NCBI RefSeq assembly: GCF_008365275.1
Contig: NZ_CP043504.1
Location: 806,001 to 870,000 of the forward strand
DNA: 64,000 bases
Direction of reading: 5' to 3'
From: Protaetiibacter larvae
GTDB lineage: Bacteria > Actinomycetota > Actinomycetes > Actinomycetales > Microbacteriaceae
Position 1 is the first letter of the stretch. The number at the start of each line of letters is the position of its first letter. The notes beneath the pieces are model-generated. The model searched no databases and was not told the origin of the DNA. It saw nothing but the letters and a program-made list of their open reading frames with translations. Positions 50,316 through 58,663 of the stretch are shown here, piece after piece. Both the position numbers and the translations under genes were made by a program.

Positions 50316-51296
50316 ATGCCCGCTGACGCACCCGAGCCCCGCCACCCGCACCTCATCCTCGCGCGCGAGCTGAGTCGATTCGTCTACGACGACCCTGCGG
50401 CGCGCCATGCGCGCGCGCGCGGGGAGCTCATCCGCCTGCGTCGGGGGATCTACGCGGCTCCGGACGAATGGGCGCAGCTCACGGGGCGCGAGAAGTACCT
50501 TGCCATCTGCCGCGGCTACGCGGCGAGCCGCGGCGAGCCGCCTGTCCTGTCGCACCAATCGGCCGCGGTCGTCTGGGGGTTGCCGATCATCGGTGACACC
50601 CCGCGCGAGATCCACGTCGCGACCGACGAGCGCCGGAACGGACGCCGAGCCGCCGGCGTGCGCGTGCACCTCTCGCGACTCGCGGCGGAGGATGTGGTCT
50701 GGCACGAGACGGGGTGCTCGTGACGAGCCTCGCCCGCACGGTCATCGACCTCGCCGCGGCCGCCGACGTCTACACCGCCGTCAGCGCCGTCGACCACGTG
50801 TTGCACGTTGACCGTTTCGGTCGCGCGCGGACGGAGTTGACCCGCGAGTCGCTCGCCGAGGCATATGAACGCGCCCATGCCGCTCACCGGCTGGTCGCGG
50901 GCCCGCGCCCGCATCGAGTTCGGCGAGACGGGCGCTGCGACGGCGGCCGAGTCGGGAAGCCGGGTGACGATGGCACTCATCGGTACGCCGCCTCCCGAGC
51001 TGCAACTTCGCTACGTGGGGGAGTCGGGTGACTACGACGTCGACTTCTCCTTCGAGGAGGCGGACGCGATCGGCGAGGTCGATGGCAAGCAGAAGTACCT
51101 CGACCCTCGGTACCGCGACGGCCGCGACGCGGACCAGGTCGTCTACCGGGAGAAGCTCCGAGAGGACGAGCTTCGAGCGCGCTGCCGCGCCTTCGGCCGA
51201 TGGCCGATGGCGGTGGGTCTCGATCCTGACCGACTGCGCATCCGGATGGTGCAGCTCGGGGTGCGGGTCGGGCTCCGGCGTCCACGTCTCAGCTGA
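50316..51296 (+). pseudogene. AbiEi-like antitoxin/regulator, broken by two frameshifts
   Basis: Three consecutive frames together give about 325 residues of a type IV toxin-antitoxin AbiEi-like protein common in Microbacteriaceae. Frame one (50316-50723) holds the N-terminal HTH region (ARARGELIRLRRGIYAAPDE, SHQSAAVVWGLPI). Frame two, from about 50711, carries LVTSLARTVIDLAAAADVYT. Frame three, from about 50880, carries TGWSRARARIEFG and the nuclease-like end DVDFSFEEADAIGEVDGKQK. The first break is at a GGGG run (50711-50714), where one extra G would restore HETGVLVTS. The second is near 50875-50890. No AbiEii-type toxin gene is adjacent. Sequencing error is possible but would be needed twice. 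Confidence 0.75.
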
Positions 51297-51356
51297 TGGC
51301 GCGGTTTCGGCCGGATGGCACCCGCGAAACCGCGCCATCGAGCCGAAACCGCACCA
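51297..51356. repeat. 60-bp palindromic repeat, copy 4
   Basis: Begins directly after the TGA of the broken AbiEi-like gene and is identical to copy 3 at 50151-50210. Confidence 0.9.
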
Positions 51357-51492
51357 CGGAGGGGTGCGAGCCGGCCGGGAGGGGGCGGGCCGGCCGGGAA
51401 GGGGGACGAGGTGTAGACAGGACGTTCTGCACCCCTTCTCGGGGTCTCGGAGTGCTGCTCGCGTTCTTTAGGCTGGCGATGTCCGCCGACTG

Positions 51493-51515
51493 CTTACCCT
51501 GGCTCGCTCTTACCC
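51493..51515 (+). promoter_or_regulatory. CTTACCC direct repeat upstream of the LPFAG protein gene
   Basis: CTTACCC at 51493-51499 and 51509-51515, 16 bases start to start, 40-60 bases before the ATG. A similar pair lies upstream of the sortase-pilin gene at 58438-58462. It is a candidate shared operator; TAGGCT at 51469 is a possible -10 just upstream. Confidence 0.45.
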
Positions 51516-51554
51516 GGCGACACGCGGACATCCCGAACCGTCCCGTGGAGACGC

Positions 51555-54500
51555 ATGCCCCGCGCCCGCGCCAAGACGCCTGCGCGCCCCGAAACGCGCA
51601 GGCTCCTTCGGCGTGCGCTCACGGCGGGGATCGCGGTGCTGGCGATCGTGGGCGGGGGACTCGCCGCCGGATCCCCGGCCGCCTGGGCCGCGACGGGGCA
51701 GGTCCGCGGGCAGGTGTTCGTGGACTTCGACGGCGACGGCGCGCTCGACACCGGCAACACGGCGAGCTCGGGCATCGCGAACGACATCCCCGCGGCCGGC
51801 ATCACCGTGAACGCCTACAACCGGTACAACGCCCTGGTCGGCACCGCGACGACCGCGGCCACCGGCAACCCCAACTACACCATCGCGTTGACGGGCGTCG
51901 TCGACGGCGACCCGCTGCGCATCGAGTACACCTTGCCCGCGGGGAGCTACGACTCCTTCCAGGGCACCAACTCGAACACGAGTGTGCGCTTCGTGCAGGC
52001 GGGGGCCGAGAACGTCAACCTCGGGATCGTGCGCCCCGACGACTTCAACTCGAACGATCCCTTCATCGCCACCGTGTTGCAACGCGCCGGCATCCCCACC
52101 TCGCCCGCCAACACGGGCGCGCCCGCGGTCGTGTTGAACCGGTGGTCGGCGGCCAACAACGCGACCGTCACCCAGGTGGAGAATCCGAACTGCACGACCA
52201 ACCAGAACTGCGCCGATTTCTCGGCCCGCAAGACGGTGGCCACGATCGACCAGCTCGGCGCCGTCTACTCGGTCGCCTACGATCCCGCCGGTCGTGACCT
52301 GTACGTCGCGGCCACCTACAAGCGCGGTGCGGGTCTCGGTGCGCTGGGCCTCGGCGGCATCTACCGCATCAACGATGTGATCGACGCCGCCGGCAACCTG
52401 ACGGCGGGCGTCCCGACCGTCACCAACTGGACGAATGTCGCGGCGACCGGCGGCACCAACCTCGGCATCAATGTGGGCACGGCGCGCGGCAACACCGGTG
52501 CGGGTAGCCGTCTCCTGGATCAGGCGCAGGGCGTCTTCGCCGATTCGGATGCTTTCGCCAAGGCGACGAAGGTCGGGATCGGCGGGATGGCGATCGACCC
52601 TGACCGCCGCATCCTCTACTTCGTCAACCTCAACGACAAGCGCATCTACGGCATCACCCTCGCGGCGACGCCCGCGAATGTGGGCAACTGGGCCACCCCC
52701 GCCTCGAGTACGCAGCGCCCGTTCGCGCTCACGCTTCGCGGCAACGCGCTCCATGTGGGCTACAACGACACGGGCGAGGCGTACCCGTTCTGTCCGGCGT
52801 CGTCGCCAGGCACCGCCTACGGCGCGGGCGCGAACGGCAGCTGCACGGGCGGCACCGCGCTGCAGGCGTACGTCGCCCGCGCGACCCTGGGTGCGACGGG
52901 TGCGCCGGGGGCTTTCACGACCGAGCTCACGGTTCCGCTCGGCTACGCCAAGGGCAACCAGATCTACGACTGGCAGGGCGCCGGCGGCGCCGTCGCGAAC
53001 GGGCGTACCCAGACGCTGCGCTGGAACACCTGGACCGACACCTGGAGCGGGGTCGGGGCGGCTCCCGCCGAGCGCAGCGTCGGGATCGCGACGACGGGCG
53101 GATGGGGCAACGGCTTCATCCAGATGTACCCGCAGCCTTTCGTCGCCTCGGTGGCGTTCGACTCGGCCGGCTTCCTGACCCTGGGTCTCGGCGACCGCAC
53201 GCAGATCCAGAGCGGCAACCGTCAGGTCGCCGCGAACGAGACGACGATTTCGACCGCCTCGACCGCCTACGAGACGATCTCCTCGGGCGACACCTTGCTC
53301 GCCGCTCCGAACACGAACGGCACCTACACCCTGGAGTCGAACGGCACGGCGACGGGCACGGCGGGGTCGCGCGTGGGCGCGGCCGGGCGCGATGCGCAGC
53401 CGGCGAACGCGGAAGCGCCTGGCGGGAACGAGTTCTATTACGACCGCGGTGCGATCGGCACGCAGGCCAACCACCGCGAGGCGAGCCTCGGCACTGTGCT
53501 CACGGCGCCCGGCGTCTCGCAGGTGGCGTCCACCTTCGTCGACCCGCTCGGTCCCGTGCGCGTCACCGGCATCGGCTGGTTCGATGCCGCGAACGGCAAC
53601 AACGTGCGCGGCTACCAGCAGGAGAACGACACCGGCGGTGGCGGATTCAGCACCTCGTTCCAGAAGGGCGGCGGCATCGGTGCGCTCGCCCTCGTGTTGC
53701 GCGATGCCCCCGTCGAGATCGGCAACCGGGTCTGGTACGACGCGGATCTGGACGGCATCCAGGACGCCGACGAGCCGGCGGTCGGCGGTGCGATCGTCGA
53801 GCTGTGGAGCGACACCAACAACGACGGCGTGCCGAACACGCTGCTCGCGACCGCGACCACGACCGGCGCCGCCCAGGGCTCGACCGTCTACGGGGCGACG
53901 ACGTTCGGCTACACGGGCACCGATCCGGGGAGCTTCTTCTTCCGGTCGGCGGATGCCGTCGCCGGCGGGGTGACCAACTTCACCAAGAACGCGCGCTACG
54001 TGCTGGTGTTCCGAAAACCCGCGAACACGGCCACCGCCGTGAACCTGCTGTGGCCGACTGCGACGGTGCCCGCCGGGTTCGCGGGACTCACCTGGGCGCA
54101 GGTGCAGCTCACGGGTGCGGCCGCGAGCGGGTCGACGACGCGCAACGACTCGAACCCGAACCCGACGACGGGGTACGCACCTGTGACGGTCGGGGGAGGC
54201 AGCGAGAACGATCACACGATCGATGCCGGATGGTTCGGGCTGAGCAGCTATCGGCTCGAGAAGGCCGTGGTGGGCACGCCGCCCGCGGGGGCGAGCTTCG
54301 CGTTGTCGATCGCCACGGCCACCAACTTCCGGGGGGACGACCGCCGGTGGGTCTCGGGTGCGGCGAGCGTGCCGATCGTGGACACGCTCAGCTATTCGCT
54401 CGCCGCGGGGCAGACCCTCACGACGACCGAGCAACTGCCGTACGGCTATGTGCTGACCGTCACCGAGCCGAACATGCCGGGTGCCGCGATCGCCTTCACG

Positions 54501-55085
54501 CCCCCTCTTGCGGTCGGCAACGACGACACGGGTCGGCTCGTGATCGCACCCACCGCCGAGGCGGGCGGCGTGAAGCTGACCGCCACCAACAGCTTCACCG
54601 CGATCACCGTCACGAAGGCCCTGTCGCCGGCGGCGACGCTGCCCGCGGGCACCACCTTCCCCGTGGAGTACTCCGTGAACGGCGGCGCGATCACGACCGC
54701 GCAGCTGGCGGTCGGCGCGGGCGGCGCGGTCACGATCCCCGGCATCCCGTGGGGGTCGACCGTGCGGCTGCGGGAGAACCTGACCGGTCCGTTCTCGTGG
54801 GGTGGCTACATCTGGTCGACGGGCAGCTGGGCGCAAGGCGCCACAGCGCTCGTGCCGGACGGCAGCGGCTGGGTGACGGTGACGGCGCCGTCCAGCACGA
54901 CGGCCCTGCAGCTGACCCTCACGAACCACCCGTACCAGCCGCCCGCCCTGCCGTTCGCGGGCGGGATCGGTGCCGACCTGTTCACGGTCGGCGGCGCGCT
55001 CGTGATCGTCACGGCGCTCGGCCTCGGGTTCTGGCAGCTCCGGGTGCGGCGGCGGGATCGACGGCCGCCCGCGCACCGCGCCTGA
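51555..55085 (+). CDS. large sortase-anchored surface protein with SdrD B-like domain
   Basis: A 1176-residue exported protein. It has a signal peptide with a long basic n-region, cut near AAWA-ATGQV (about residue 46). There are two SdrD B-like units (GQVFVDFDGDGALD near 55; IGNRVWYDADLDGIQDADEP near 720) with DxDxDG calcium-type motifs. A central region of about 500 residues with a beta-propeller look (AVYSVAYDPAGRDLYVAATY; MAIDPDRRILYFVNLNDK) lies between them, and two or three Ig-like/DUF5979-type units occupy about 890-1120. It ends in LPFAG at 1132, a hydrophobic helix and RRRDRR, a sorting signal with Ala for Thr. It is a likely pilus tip or adhesin for the class C sortase at 60304. 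Confidence 0.85.
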   Translation: MPRARAKTPARPETRRLLRRALTAGIAVLAIVGGGLAAGSPAAWAATGQVRGQVFVDFDGDGALDTGNTASSGIANDIPAAGITVNAYNRYNALVGTATTAATGNPNYTIALTGVVDGDPLRIEYTLPAGSYDSFQGTNSNTSVRFVQAGAENVNLGIVRPDDFNSNDPFIATVLQRAGIPTSPANTGAPAVVLNRWSAANNATVTQVENPNCTTNQNCADFSARKTVATIDQLGAVYSVAYDPAGRDLYVAATYKRGAGLGALGLGGIYRINDVIDAAGNLTAGVPTVTNWTNVAATGGTNLGINVGTARGNTGAGSRLLDQAQGVFADSDAFAKATKVGIGGMAIDPDRRILYFVNLNDKRIYGITLAATPANVGNWATPASSTQRPFALTLRGNALHVGYNDTGEAYPFCPASSPGTAYGAGANGSCTGGTALQAYVARATLGATGAPGAFTTELTVPLGYAKGNQIYDWQGAGGAVANGRTQTLRWNTWTDTWSGVGAAPAERSVGIATTGGWGNGFIQMYPQPFVASVAFDSAGFLTLGLGDRTQIQSGNRQVAANETTISTASTAYETISSGDTLLAAPNTNGTYTLESNGTATGTAGSRVGAAGRDAQPANAEAPGGNEFYYDRGAIGTQANHREASLGTVLTAPGVSQVASTFVDPLGPVRVTGIGWFDAANGNNVRGYQQENDTGGGGFSTSFQKGGGIGALALVLRDAPVEIGNRVWYDADLDGIQDADEPAVGGAIVELWSDTNNDGVPNTLLATATTTGAAQGSTVYGATTFGYTGTDPGSFFFRSADAVAGGVTNFTKNARYVLVFRKPANTATAVNLLWPTATVPAGFAGLTWAQVQLTGAAASGSTTRNDSNPNPTTGYAPVTVGGGSENDHTIDAGWFGLSSYRLEKAVVGTPPAGASFALSIATATNFRGDDRRWVSGAASVPIVDTLSYSLAAGQTLTTTEQLPYGYVLTVTEPNMPGAAIAFTPPLAVGNDDTGRLVIAPTAEAGGVKLTATNSFTAITVTKALSPAATLPAGTTFPVEYSVNGGAITTAQLAVGAGGAVTIPGIPWGSTVRLRENLTGPFSWGGYIWSTGSWAQGATALVPDGSGWVTVTAPSSTTALQLTLTNHPYQPPALPFAGGIGADLFTVGGALVIVTALGLGFWQLRVRRRDRRPPAHRA

Positions 55086-55109
55086 GCCTTCGTCCGGCGG
55101 CTCGGTCGC

Positions 55110-56273
55110 TCAGAACAGTGTCGCGCCGAGCGGTCGGTCCGGCAGCACGCCGGGCAGGATCGCGAATGCGGCGGTCGCGGTCGGCGAGGAGTACCGCATG
55201 AGGTCGTCGACCTCGTCGAGCCGCAACTGGGTGCGCGTGAAGGTGGCCACGTCGTTCTGGTAGGAGATGAAGAGGTGCCCGCGGTCGTCGTCGGAGGCGC
55301 GGTAGCTGTAGCTGCGGCGCAGCATGAGCGGGCTCCCCGTGAAGGAGGGATGCGCGGCGCGCGCGTGCGCGTGCAGCGGGATCAGCAGGCTGCCGTCGGC
55401 GCGTTTCGCGTCGAGGTCGATCTGGTCGTCGCGCGAGCCGCCGGAGAGCGGCGCCCCGGTGGACTGCGCGCGCCCGATGACGGCGTCCCGGTCGGCGGGC
55501 GCGAGCGCACGGAACTCGTCGACGCCGAGGTGGAAGCGGCGCACGACGCACACCGTTCCTCCCGCGAGAGGTCCGTCGGCGATCCAGACGTCGTCGCGGA
55601 ACTCCTGCTCGGTCTGCGGGCGGATGATGCCGTCGAAGTAGCCGAAGGGATTGCGTGAGACGCCGTCGACGGCGGGCCCGCGGTAGCCGAACTCGGTCCA
55701 GCGCAGCCGCGGACCGCTCAGTGCGGCCAGCAGTGATGAGAGCACCGGTTCGAGAACCGTCGGGTCGGACGCGTTCACCGACAGCAGCAGCTCGCCCCCA
55801 CGCCGTTCGGGCGGCAGCTCGGCGTCGCCCGCGAAGTCGGGCAGCTCGACGAGCGTGGCGAGCTCGGGGGCGGCGGTGGCGACGAGGGCGCGAGCCCCGA
55901 GGCCGACCGTGACGGTCAGATCGGCGGGGCCGTCGGGGGTGAGCTCGGGGATGCCGCGCGGCTGCGCGGTGACCTCGGCGATGCGCGTCCCGAGGGCGCT
56001 CAGCGAGCCCTGCAGGGCGTCGAGGTCGAGGTCGAGCACGGCGAGCAGGCAGTGCTGCTGGGGGATCGCCGGGCGCTGGATGCCGGCCTGCTGCTCGCCG
56101 CCGGCGGGCACAGGGCGATCGGCGCCCGCCGCGGGCGCGCGGCCGGTGCGTCCGGTGACCGCTGCGACGGTTCCGGCGATCGCCGCGCCTGCGATCGCCG
56201 CACCCGTGAGCAGTCCGCGCCGGGAGAGCCCCGACGTCTCGCTCTGCTCGACGGCGCCGTCCGCCTCGCTCAT
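55110..56273 (-). CDS. DyP-type peroxidase, Tat-exported
   Basis: A 387-residue heme peroxidase of the dye-decolorising family. The N-terminus has a twin-arginine signal (SRRGLLTG at 17-24, then an Ala/Gly-rich h-region). The distal motif GYFDG (in NPFGYFDG) carries the catalytic Asp, and the proximal heme histidine is probably His308 in HARAAHP. A distal Arg follows in RRSYSYR. Tat export implies folding with heme in the cytoplasm. The ATG overlaps the stop of the upstream lipoprotein gene, so the two are co-translated. Length and motifs are complete. Confidence 0.92.
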   Translation of the reverse strand: MSEADGAVEQSETSGLSRRGLLTGAAIAGAAIAGTVAAVTGRTGRAPAAGADRPVPAGGEQQAGIQRPAIPQQHCLLAVLDLDLDALQGSLSALGTRIAEVTAQPRGIPELTPDGPADLTVTVGLGARALVATAAPELATLVELPDFAGDAELPPERRGGELLLSVNASDPTVLEPVLSSLLAALSGPRLRWTEFGYRGPAVDGVSRNPFGYFDGIIRPQTEQEFRDDVWIADGPLAGGTVCVVRRFHLGVDEFRALAPADRDAVIGRAQSTGAPLSGGSRDDQIDLDAKRADGSLLIPLHAHARAAHPSFTGSPLMLRRSYSYRASDDDRGHLFISYQNDVATFTRTQLRLDEVDDLMRYSSPTATAAFAILPGVLPDRPLGATLF

Positions 56274-57013
56274 CCGGTGCCTCCCGGGAGCTCGAGCCGC
56301 GGTGCCTCGCGATCGGGGAACTCGACCGTCGTCCAGCGCTCGGCGATGCGCACCTCGGCACGCAGGATGAGACCGTGGGCGTCGACCCAGAGTCGAAGCG
56401 GCGAGTCGTCCGCGGTCGGCGCGGTGTCGGCGTCGTCCGCCGGCTGGTCGCTCGGCGGGCTCGCGAAGACGGTCACCGCGGTGCCGTCGAGGGTGTCCGC
56501 GCGCAGCCAGAACGCGCCCGACTGCTGCAGCAGGAGCGGGTTGTCGGGTCGGTCGCTTCCGAGGTTGCCGATCGTGGTGAGCAGCAGTTCGAGATCCGAG
56601 GCGGTGCCGTCGAGGCGGTGGCTCTGCCAGCCCTGGTCGGCGAGGTCGGGGATCGGCAGCACCGGGTTGCCGTCCGGGTCGGGCTCGCCCGCACGGATGC
56701 CGACCGTGGTGTCGGTCCACAGCAGCGCCTGCGGCGCGAAGTCGCCGGCGACGGTCGCGAAGCCGAGATGCGCGCCGTAGTCGACCCAGCCGGTCAGGGT
56801 GAGCTGAACGCCGTCTTCGAGCACGACCGTCGAGAACGGCCTGCTGCCGCGGTCGTAGTTGGTGAAGCGGGCGATCGCGAGCAGCTGCGCCTCCTCGCTC
56901 GACACCGGGCGCGGCGTGGGTTCCGGGTCCGGTGCGGGCGCTGCCGTGCATCCGGCGAGCGCGAGGCACACGAGCACCGCCGCCGGCCGGAGGCGCAGCG
57001 CCGCCGGGGTCAT
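56270..57013 (-). CDS. lipoprotein of unknown function in the DyP operon
   Basis: A 247-residue predicted lipoprotein with lipobox LALAGC and Cys22, then a Pro-rich spacer. The mature domain has regularly spaced tryptophans and strands (LTGWVDYGAHLGFATVAGDF; SGAFWLRADTLDGTAVTVF) in the style of LolA/LppX-like lipid-binding folds, but I cannot confirm the family. It is co-translated with the DyP gene downstream and begins four bases inside the end of the beta-helix lipoprotein gene. A DyP partner or scaffold role is inferred from this. Confidence 0.75.
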   Translation of the reverse strand: MTPAALRLRPAAVLVCLALAGCTAAPAPDPEPTPRPVSSEEAQLLAIARFTNYDRGSRPFSTVVLEDGVQLTLTGWVDYGAHLGFATVAGDFAPQALLWTDTTVGIRAGEPDPDGNPVLPIPDLADQGWQSHRLDGTASDLELLLTTIGNLGSDRPDNPLLLQQSGAFWLRADTLDGTAVTVFASPPSDQPADDADTAPTADDSPLRLWVDAHGLILRAEVRIAERWTTVEFPDREAPRLELPGGTG

Positions 57014-58308
57014 CGGGTTCCCGCGCGGTCGGCGAGGAGGGTCGCGTCGGGCACCGCGACGCCGGTCAGCTCGGGCATCGCGACGGTCCCCGGCAGCCGC
57101 GCGGGCCTCCCGGACGCGGCGAGCTGCGGTTGGTCGCGCGGCGCGGCCACGCGGCGGAAGCTCACCCCGGGGGGAGCCTCGGGACCGGGGAGGGCGGTGG
57201 TGGCGCTCTGCGGCGTCGTGTCGCCGTCGCACGCGGCTGCGGCCTCGGCGGCGAGCTCGGCGGGCCGGCTCGGTGCGGCATCCGTCCAGCAGTTGCCGAC
57301 GGCGGGGGTGCGCGCCGCCGAGAGGTTCGCGAGCCGGGCGCCGTCGTCGACGAGGTTGGCCTCGACACGGTTGCCCGATGCCGCGATGTCCTCGGTGTTG
57401 GTGAGGATCACGGCGGCGCGCGGGTTGCCCGTGATCCGGTTGCGTTCGATCGTGTTGCGCTGGCCGCCCGCGATGCCGATCCCGGTCGCGAATCCGCCCT
57501 CGGCCTGCGAGGGCGAGTCGGGCTCCACGTTGTCGGTCACGAGGTTGCCGACCACGGTGTTCGCGCGTTGCGGGGTGAACGCCTCCTGGTAGCTCGACAG
57601 CAGGGTCATGCCGACCCGATTGCCCGCGAAACGGTTGCCGACGATGACGACCGAGTCGCTCGCGTTGGCGTTCTCGAACCCGACCGCGTTGCGCTCGGCC
57701 ACGTTTCCCGTGACGAGGATGTCGCACTCCTCGCACTGCCCCACGTAGAAGCCGCTGTCGGCGGAGCCGGAGGCGTAGGAGTCGCGGATCACGCCGTGCT
57801 GGGAGTTGAAGGCGTAGATCCCGTACAGGCCGTTGTTGAAGGCGGTCACGTGGTCGACGAGGAAGCGCTGCAGCGGGGGGAACGCGCGGGGATCCCAGTC
57901 GGTGTAGCCGCCTTCGCCCGGATCGGCGGGGCCGTCGCCGTCGTGCAGCCCGGTGACCAGCACGCCGTAGAAGGTCGCGCCCGTCACGGTCAGGTTCTCG
58001 ATCCGAACGCCGTCGGCGATGGCGACGATGCCGTAGGGGCGGATGCCGCCGCCGTCGATGACGGTCGCGTTGCGGTCCTCGCCGCGCACCGTCACGTCCG
58101 CCTTGTCGACGAGCAGCTGCTCCTCGTATCGGCCCGGTGCGATCACGACCAGCCCCCCGGGGCTCACGAGCTCCATGGCCGCGGAGAGGGTCGCCGCGTC
58201 GGCGGGCACGTGCACCTCGGCCTTCGTCGCCGGGGCCGCATCGGCGCAGCCGCACAACGCCAGCGCCGCGAGGGCCGCGAGGGCGGCGGCAGCGAGGCGT
58301 CGAGGCAC
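57010..58308 (-). CDS. right-handed parallel beta-helix lipoprotein (NosD-like)
   Basis: A 432-residue predicted lipoprotein: GTG start, lipobox ALCGC with Cys21, then a pectate-lyase/NosD-type parallel beta-helix over about residues 30-345. It opens with the family's EVHVPADAATLSAAMELVSPGG, followed by rungs rich in Asn and Gly (VRIENLTVTGATFYGVLVTG; TVVGNLVTDN; NTIERNRITGNPRAAVIL). A Pro/Ala-rich tail of about 70 residues follows. NosD proteins insert copper into nitrous oxide reductase, but no nos genes are here. Surface polysaccharide binding or partnership with the DyP is equally possible. TACACT six bases before the GTG fixes the start. Confidence 0.85.
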   Translation of the reverse strand: MPRRLAAAALAALAALALCGCADAAPATKAEVHVPADAATLSAAMELVSPGGLVVIAPGRYEEQLLVDKADVTVRGEDRNATVIDGGGIRPYGIVAIADGVRIENLTVTGATFYGVLVTGLHDGDGPADPGEGGYTDWDPRAFPPLQRFLVDHVTAFNNGLYGIYAFNSQHGVIRDSYASGSADSGFYVGQCEECDILVTGNVAERNAVGFENANASDSVVIVGNRFAGNRVGMTLLSSYQEAFTPQRANTVVGNLVTDNVEPDSPSQAEGGFATGIGIAGGQRNTIERNRITGNPRAAVILTNTEDIAASGNRVEANLVDDGARLANLSAARTPAVGNCWTDAAPSRPAELAAEAAAACDGDTTPQSATTALPGPEAPPGVSFRRVAAPRDQPQLAASGRPARLPGTVAMPELTGVAVPDATLLADRAGTR

Positions 58309-58314
58309 GGGGCA

Positions 58315-58320
58315 AGTGTA
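58315..58320 (-). promoter_or_regulatory. leaderless -10 element of the beta-helix/lipoprotein/DyP operon
   Basis: TACACT on the minus strand with TGCCCC between it and the GTG at 58308. It probably drives the three overlapping genes down to 55110. Confidence 0.6.
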
Positions 58321-58437
58321 GACAGCGCCGCCCGAGCCCCCGGCGCGAGGGCGGGCGCGGCGGCCGTCTGCGACCACAACGGGGGGAAGAGCCCCGCACT
58401 CGGCCACTCATACACTCGAATCGTCGTACCCAGGGCC

Positions 58438-58462
58438 CTTACCCGACCCGCGCCGCTTACCC
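58438..58462 (+). promoter_or_regulatory. CTTACCC direct repeat upstream of the sortase-pilin gene
   Basis: CTTACCC at 58438-58444 and 58456-58462, 18 bases start to start, followed by a GATACCCGA...CCCCGGAGACGCA stretch. The same GGAGACGCA precedes the LPFAG protein ATG. It resembles the pair at 51493-51515. Confidence 0.45.
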
Positions 58463-58663
58463 CGGCAGTGTGCGATACCCGACTCGAACCCCGGAGACGC
58501 ACGCGTCACCCCGTCGTGGTCGCTTGCGCACCCGCGCGCGCGGACACGGCAGCGGTGTGCTGCGCGCCGCCTCCGGCGTGTCCGCCTGCGCGGAGAGCTG
58601 CTTCGGCGTCGGGATCCGCCTGATCCACCTGCACACCCGACAACCCGAAACAGAAAGATGGAT

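Noticed and set aside
50316-51296. Three separate small genes
   Set aside because: The three frames join into one continuous AbiEi-like protein in order, so two frameshifts in one gene explain them better.
57010-58308. True NosD of a nitrous oxide reductase cluster
   Set aside because: No nosZ, nosF, nosY or nosL genes are in the window; only the beta-helix fold is shared.
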